From positions 1-8,439 of the forward strand of contig CAJVWL010000016.1 in the NCBI GenBank assembly GCA_913009745.1: a stretch of 8,439 nt of DNA, read 5' to 3'. Below, piece after piece: positions 6,033 through 8,439 of the stretch. This stretch comes from an uncultured bacterium. Its GTDB lineage: Bacteria > Patescibacteriota > Minisyncoccia > UBA6257 > Colwellbacteraceae. The stretch's first letter is position 1, and each line of letters opens with the position of its first letter. Both the position numbers and the translations under genes were made by a program. The notes beneath the pieces are model-generated. The model did no database searches. It was given only the letters and a program-made list of their open reading frames with translations, and was not told where the DNA came from.

Positions 6033-6533
6033 ATGACAGAGAAACTGCGCGTGAGGCCCCTCGGGCTACCGGCGCGAATTGCCGATGTGTTGATGATTCC
6101 CATCATGTATATTGTGTCCGGAACGACCGAAAAGCCGCAACGGACACATAGATGGAATAATACAAAGCTGGCGGCTTGTGACGTGGAATACCTCAACCTA
6201 ACGGATATGGTTCACTGTTTGGGCATTTCTGACGCAGGATGCCGCTTTCGCTGGCACATTCCCGCATTTCATACTCCTATCTTCGGCGGTTGGCGGGACT
6301 ATGTAGTTCTAAAACCATACGAGAAAGAAGTGGAGTGGCATGTGGGGTGGATTGCTGACGATGTTGTCGGTGTATCACGAATCAAGCTCCGTGGGCCGGT
6401 GCGGACTCTTTTGGGGCCGGGGGATGGGCTCTTCTTTGGTATTAATGCCCGGGGTGTCCAGGTACCAATTTACCTCATTGGCACAGGAAGCATCGGGAAA
6501 CACAATCTCCATGAACAGGTTCCTCTTTTGTAA
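6033..6533 (+). CDS. Unrecognised 166-aa protein, stand-alone unit
   Basis: I do not recognise a family. Coding status is supported by a strong SD at the right distance, an intrinsic terminator 4 bp after the stop, and a protein of balanced composition. There is no clear signal peptide; residues 12-30 (LPARIADVLMIPIMYIVSG) are hydrophobic but contain charge, so membrane association is uncertain. Visible elements are Cys49, 62 and 70, several His and Trp (WNNTKLAACD 41-50; MVHCLGISDAGCRFRWHIPAFH 59-80, only its key residues noted; EWHVGWIADD 101-110), and a C-terminal part of likely beta-strands with Gly turns (LLGPGDGLFFGINARGVQVP, 126-145). The gene stands alone between a plus-strand run and a convergent minus-strand pair. 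Its GC (218 of 420 bases counted at 6061-6480, 52%) is well above the roughly 40% of the neighbours. Together with the SD, this suggests a separate origin, perhaps transfer. Confidence 0.75.
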   Translation: MTEKLRVRPLGLPARIADVLMIPIMYIVSGTTEKPQRTHRWNNTKLAACDVEYLNLTDMVHCLGISDAGCRFRWHIPAFHTPIFGGWRDYVVLKPYEKEVEWHVGWIADDVVGVSRIKLRGPVRTLLGPGDGLFFGINARGVQVPIYLIGTGSIGKHNLHEQVPLL

Positions 6534-6537
6534 CTCA

Positions 6538-6571
6538 CCGTCCTCAACGAAAACCGTTGGAGGGCGGTTTT
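6538..6571 (+). terminator. Intrinsic terminator of the 166-aa gene
   Basis: The arm CCGTCCTCAACG (6538-6549) pairs with CGTTGGAGGGCGG (6555-6567), with one G:U pair and one bulge, around an A-rich loop. TTTT (6568-6571) follows. It sits 4 bp after the stop TAA and touches the stop codon of the convergent prfA (6571-6573). The opposite strand lacks a U-tract, so it acts mainly on plus-strand transcripts. Confidence 0.85.
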
Positions 6572-7326
6572 CATTTGTTTGATTTCTTTGCCTCTTCAGC
6601 TTTTCTAAATGCTTTGACTATTACATCCATTTCTCCATTCAAGATTTTTTCCAGATTATGAAACTTTTTTCCTATTCTATGGTCGGTTATACGGTCTTGG
6701 GGAAAATTATAAGTACGTATTTTTTCAGAACGGTCAGCCGTTCCTATTTGCCCTCTTCTTAGGTCAGCCAACTTTTTGCCCTGCATGGTTTTCTGTGATT
6801 CATATAGTTTTGACCGCAGGATTTCCATCGCTTGTTCGCGATTTGAGTTTTGGCTTCTTCCTGCCTGGGAGCTTACAACAATGCCGCTTGGCTTGTGCAC
6901 AATCCTTACCGCAGTTTCTACTTTATTTACGTTTTGTCCGCCCGGACCGGATGAACGGAAAAAAGAAACTTCCAGGTCGCCGGGACTTATATTAACCTCC
7001 GTCGGTTCTACTACAGGCATGACCGCGACAGATGCGGTTGATGTGTGAACGCGCCCTGATTTTTCCGTTTCCGGAATACGCTGAACTCTATGAACGCCTG
7101 ACTCATGCTTTAGGGCATCAAATGCGCCATCTCCACCAATCTGCGCTATAAATGTTTTATATCCCCCAAGGGAAGCATTATTTGAATCAAGTACTGCAAA
7201 CTTCCAGCGCTTTTGTTCCGCGTATCGTTGATACATACGCGCAAGATTACCCGCAAAAATAGCCGCCTCGTTTCCACCGGCACCCGCTCTAATTTCTAAT
7301 ATTAATTTTTTATGCAAACCATCCAT
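6571..7326 (-). CDS. prfA: Peptide chain release factor 1, lacking N-terminal domain I
   Basis: RF1 recognises UAA and UAG in the ribosomal A site and triggers hydrolysis of peptidyl-tRNA. The protein is 251 aa, whereas bacterial RF1 is usually about 350-360. The codon-recognition region is HRVQRIPETEKSGRVHTS (79-96), with PET at the PxT tripeptide position. The catalytic motif GGQ (129-131) lies in SSGPGGQNVNKVETAV. The RF1-type segment SEKIRTYNFPQDRITDHRIG (200-219) separates it from RF2. It starts where domain II normally begins (LILEIRAGAGGNEAAIFAG, 8-26), so domain I of about 100 residues is absent. Only one codon lies between ATG 7326 and an in-frame TAA (7332-7330), and L31 ends 70 bp upstream, so no missing piece is hidden nearby. 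No SD is seen. It is probably co-transcribed with rpmE. Confidence 0.92.
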   Translation of the reverse strand: MDGLHKKLILEIRAGAGGNEAAIFAGNLARMYQRYAEQKRWKFAVLDSNNASLGGYKTFIAQIGGDGAFDALKHESGVHRVQRIPETEKSGRVHTSTASVAVMPVVEPTEVNISPGDLEVSFFRSSGPGGQNVNKVETAVRIVHKPSGIVVSSQAGRSQNSNREQAMEILRSKLYESQKTMQGKKLADLRRGQIGTADRSEKIRTYNFPQDRITDHRIGKKFHNLEKILNGEMDVIVKAFRKAEEAKKSNK

Positions 7327-7396
7327 AGATTATTAATAATTGCTATTGATTGATTTAGGGAGAAATCTGGGTTTTTAATGACTCCCGTCTTCATAG

Positions 7397-7786
7397 CTAT
7401 TTCTTTTTCGCGGGAACCTTCTTTTTTATGGCTTCCTTCCCCGTGGCAGTTTTTCCGCTTTTTGCGGTTTTCTTAACAGCATGCTTTGTGACGACCTTCT
7501 TTATTGCTGATTTTTTGTCCTTAGCCTTTGCAACTACTCGTTCCTGTTTTGCTTTTCCGCCGGATGCGGATTTGCTCCTGGCGGAGAATTTAGCTCTTCG
7601 CGCTTCAAATCTCTCTACTCTGCCGGCCGTGTCAACAAGATTTTCTTTTCCCGTATAAAATGGATGGCACTTACTGCATATTTCCACAGATGCACTTTCT
7701 TTTGTTGCTCCTATGGTGTGGACGTGTCCGCACGCGCAGGTTATTTTTGCCTTAGTATAATATTTTGGATGTATGTCTTGTTTCAT
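7397..7786 (-). CDS. rpmE: Ribosomal protein L31 with zinc ribbon and long basic tail
   Basis: L31 is a large-subunit protein that bridges to the small subunit. The start is ATG 7786 ([10 protein letters not shown]), the usual L31 N-terminus. A longer reading to 7843 adds only non-family residues. Residues 1-66 are the L31 domain with four zinc-ligand cysteines, C17, C19, C37 and C40 (TCACGHVH and [17 protein letters not shown]), so this is the zinc-containing (C+) form. Residues 67-129 are a Lys/Ala/Ser-rich tail ending KKKVPAKKK, resembling histone-H1-like low complexity, likely disordered and rRNA-binding. The total of 129 aa is well above the usual 65-90. It is the first gene of the minus-strand pair, 70 bp ahead of prfA, an order known from many bacteria. 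The leader upstream has two promoters and possible RNA structure. No SD is seen. Confidence 0.95.
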   Translation of the reverse strand: MKQDIHPKYYTKAKITCACGHVHTIGATKESASVEICSKCHPFYTGKENLVDTAGRVERFEARRAKFSARSKSASGGKAKQERVVAKAKDKKSAIKKVVTKHAVKKTAKSGKTATGKEAIKKKVPAKKK

Positions 7787-7801
7787 GGTTTTAGTATTTT
7801 G

Positions 7802-7878
7802 TCCCGATCTTGATTTTGCTTTGCGAAAAAAGCATAAACTCAAGGAGTCGCCATAGCGTACATAGACGCGTATCGGGA
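7802..7878 (-). promoter_or_regulatory. Possible structured mRNA leader of rpmE
   Basis: On the minus-strand transcript, TCCCGAT (7878-7872) can pair perfectly with ATCGGGA (7808-7802), closing a 63-nt loop. Inside it are two small hairpins: GCGT/ACGC with a 6-nt loop (7856-7869), and GCTTT/AAAGC with a 6-nt loop (7818-7833). The structure would end 15 nt before the start codon. This resembles a three-way-junction ribosomal-protein leader, but pairing by eye in one sequence is weak evidence. Confidence 0.35.
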
Positions 7879-7906
7879 GATATATGTCTTATTTTACAAC
7901 CTACAC

Positions 7907-7935
7907 ATTATCTTTTATTGATTGTGGTACGTCAA
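7907..7935 (-). promoter_or_regulatory. Promoter P2 of rpmE-prfA
   Basis: On the minus strand, TTGACG (7935-7930), a 17-bp spacer and GATAAT (7912-7907) each match the sigma70 consensus at 5 of 6 bases. Transcription would start near 7900, leaving a leader of about 115 nt before rpmE. Confidence 0.7.
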
Positions 7936-7942
7936 GGAGGAT

Positions 7943-7971
7943 TTTATATAACCTCTTGACTTAAAAGTCAA
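7943..7971 (-). promoter_or_regulatory. Promoter P1 of rpmE-prfA, sharing a palindromic -35
   Basis: On the minus strand, TTGACT (7971-7966), a 17-bp spacer and TATAAA (7948-7943) each match consensus at 5 of 6 bases. Its -35 is the right arm of the inverted repeat at 7956-7971, whose left arm serves the divergent promoter. Transcription would start near 7936. Confidence 0.65.
7956..7971. repeat. Inverted repeat TTGACTT-AA-AAGTCAA over divergent -35 boxes
   Basis: Perfect 7-bp arms (7956-7962 and 7965-7971) flank 2 bp. Each arm contains a TTGACT -35 facing opposite ways, so the two divergent promoters overlap here and should compete for polymerase or share a regulator. The repeat may simply be two back-to-back -35 elements and not an operator. 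Confidence 0.7.
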
Positions 7972-7985
7972 ACTATGTTAATAAT
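7956..7985 (+). promoter_or_regulatory. Candidate promoter of the secreted-protein gene
   Basis: TTGACT (7956-7961), an 18-bp spacer and AATAAT (7980-7985) give a reasonable sigma70 promoter. TAATAA with a 17-bp spacer is an alternative register. Transcription would start near 7992, giving a leader of about 50 nt before ATG 8043. Confidence 0.55.
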
Positions 7986-8042
7986 GGTGTGGATTGGGAA
8001 AAACGTAGCTCGTATTCCCATAAAGATAAAAAAATTATATAT

Positions 8043-8439
8043 ATGAATATAAAAAGGAACAGCATTGTGTTTATAGCCACATTGAGCCTTATTGTGCCAA
8101 TGGTGTCTATAGGTGTGTCTCCGGCGCTTGCTTGGACCGGAGGAGTCGGGTCTTGTACGCTTTTTCCAAAAGCAGGCAGGACGCTAATGAATTTTGACGG
8201 GTCTAAAATTAGGTCCGACAAATCAGAAAGCGCCGCCATGGACGGGCCGATTCAGATTATACTTCCAAAAGGAAAGTATAGGGTTACTTTAGTTTCTTAC
8301 GACCCGGACCATTCAAGTGGGCAGGGACACTATCAGCCCCATGAGTCATGGTACGCGATATTGAGGAGCGGAAACGGCTCTATTGCTGCTACGACCAACT
8401 CAATTAGCGACTTGCCGGCAGACATAGATAAGAACGGAA
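8043..8439 (+). CDS. Secreted protein with signal peptide, function unknown (3' cut by window end)
   Basis: The frame is open from ATG 8043 to the window end (132 residues). Residues 1-30 are a classic Sec signal peptide: MNIKR basic start, hydrophobic core IVFIATLSLIVPMVSIGV, and the AxA site in SPALA, with cleavage expected before Trp31. The mature part is rich in Gly, Ser, Asp and beta-strand-like segments: FDGSKI (51-56), GPIQIILPKGKYRVTLVSYD (68-87), a His-containing loop (HSSGQGHYQPHESWY, 90-104), and YAILRSGNGSIAATTNSISDLP (104-125). The pattern 'polar head, LPxGxYxVTLxSYD, then a strand with a chemical-display loop' suits an extracellular beta-sandwich; I do not recognise a named family. 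An in-frame GTG at 7989 precedes the predicted transcription start and is unlikely to be used. No SD is seen; the leader is A-rich. It is divergent from rpmE and probably independent of it in function. Confidence 0.8.
   Translation, partial: MNIKRNSIVFIATLSLIVPMVSIGVSPALAWTGGVGSCTLFPKAGRTLMNFDGSKIRSDKSESAAMDGPIQIILPKGKYRVTLVSYDPDHSSGQGHYQPHESWYAILRSGNGSIAATTNSISDLPADIDKNG

Noticed and set aside
7327..7396. Remnant of RF1 domain I or a frameshift in prfA
   Set aside because: Only 70 bp separate the L31 stop from the prfA start, there is an in-frame stop one codon upstream, and domain I needs about 300 bp.
7787..7843. Longer L31 start at 7843
   Set aside because: The added 19 residues do not resemble L31, whereas [10 protein letters not shown] at 7786 is the family N-terminus; the added region overlaps the leader.
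7973..8239. 88-aa minus-strand frame with a hydrophobic segment
   Set aside because: It lies opposite the signal-peptide gene on the plus strand, and its hydrophobic part is a shadow of that signal peptide and the AT-rich leader.
1..8439. CRISPR array, tRNA or rRNA genes, insertion sequence, UGA recoding
   Set aside because: No regularly spaced repeats, cloverleaf, rRNA motif, transposase or in-frame TGA within a conserved domain was seen on either strand.

Overview
The window looks like the start of a metagenome-assembled contig from a small-genome bacterium, most likely a Patescibacteria/Parcubacteria-type (CPR) organism. This assignment is inferred from family resemblance and gene style: compact genes with almost no Shine-Dalgarno (SD) sites, a CPR-like carbohydrate kinase and aldolase, a coiled-coil lytic transglycosylase and a shortened release factor. 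No 16S or other decisive marker is present. The genetic code looks standard, because TGA, TAA and TAG all serve as stops and no in-frame TGA is needed. Most genes are about 40% GC by eye.

Positions 1-184 are not genome. Positions 127-184 are the complete 58-nt Illumina P5/TruSeq universal adapter, and 1-126 are degraded adapter-like and T-rich read-through. Genomic DNA starts at about 185, inside a transketolase gene.

Positions 185-5755 are one tightly packed plus-strand gene run: transketolase C-terminus (cut), PfkB-family sugar kinase (4-bp overlap), an unrecognised 410-aa protein, class II fructose-bisphosphate aldolase, ribosomal protein L25/Ctc, and a membrane-anchored coiled-coil lytic transglycosylase. 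Gaps are 2 to 17 bp. The first four genes suggest a sugar-phosphate module (pentose phosphate and lower glycolysis). The last two belong to translation and cell-wall remodelling.

Positions 5756-6032 are non-coding and rich in structure: overlapping small hairpins, a perfect 44-bp palindrome, a TATAAT box and a short tandem repeat. Positions 6033-6533 encode an unrecognised 166-aa protein with the only strong SD in the window, about 52% GC and its own intrinsic terminator (6538-6571), so it looks like a self-contained unit.

Positions 6571-7786 form a minus-strand pair, rpmE (L31 with a long basic tail) followed by prfA (release factor 1 lacking domain I). It reads from two good tandem sigma70-type promoters between 7907 and 7971 through a leader with possible RNA structure. 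A plus-strand promoter shares the palindromic -35 region and points at a secreted beta-rich protein that starts at 8043 and runs off the window end.
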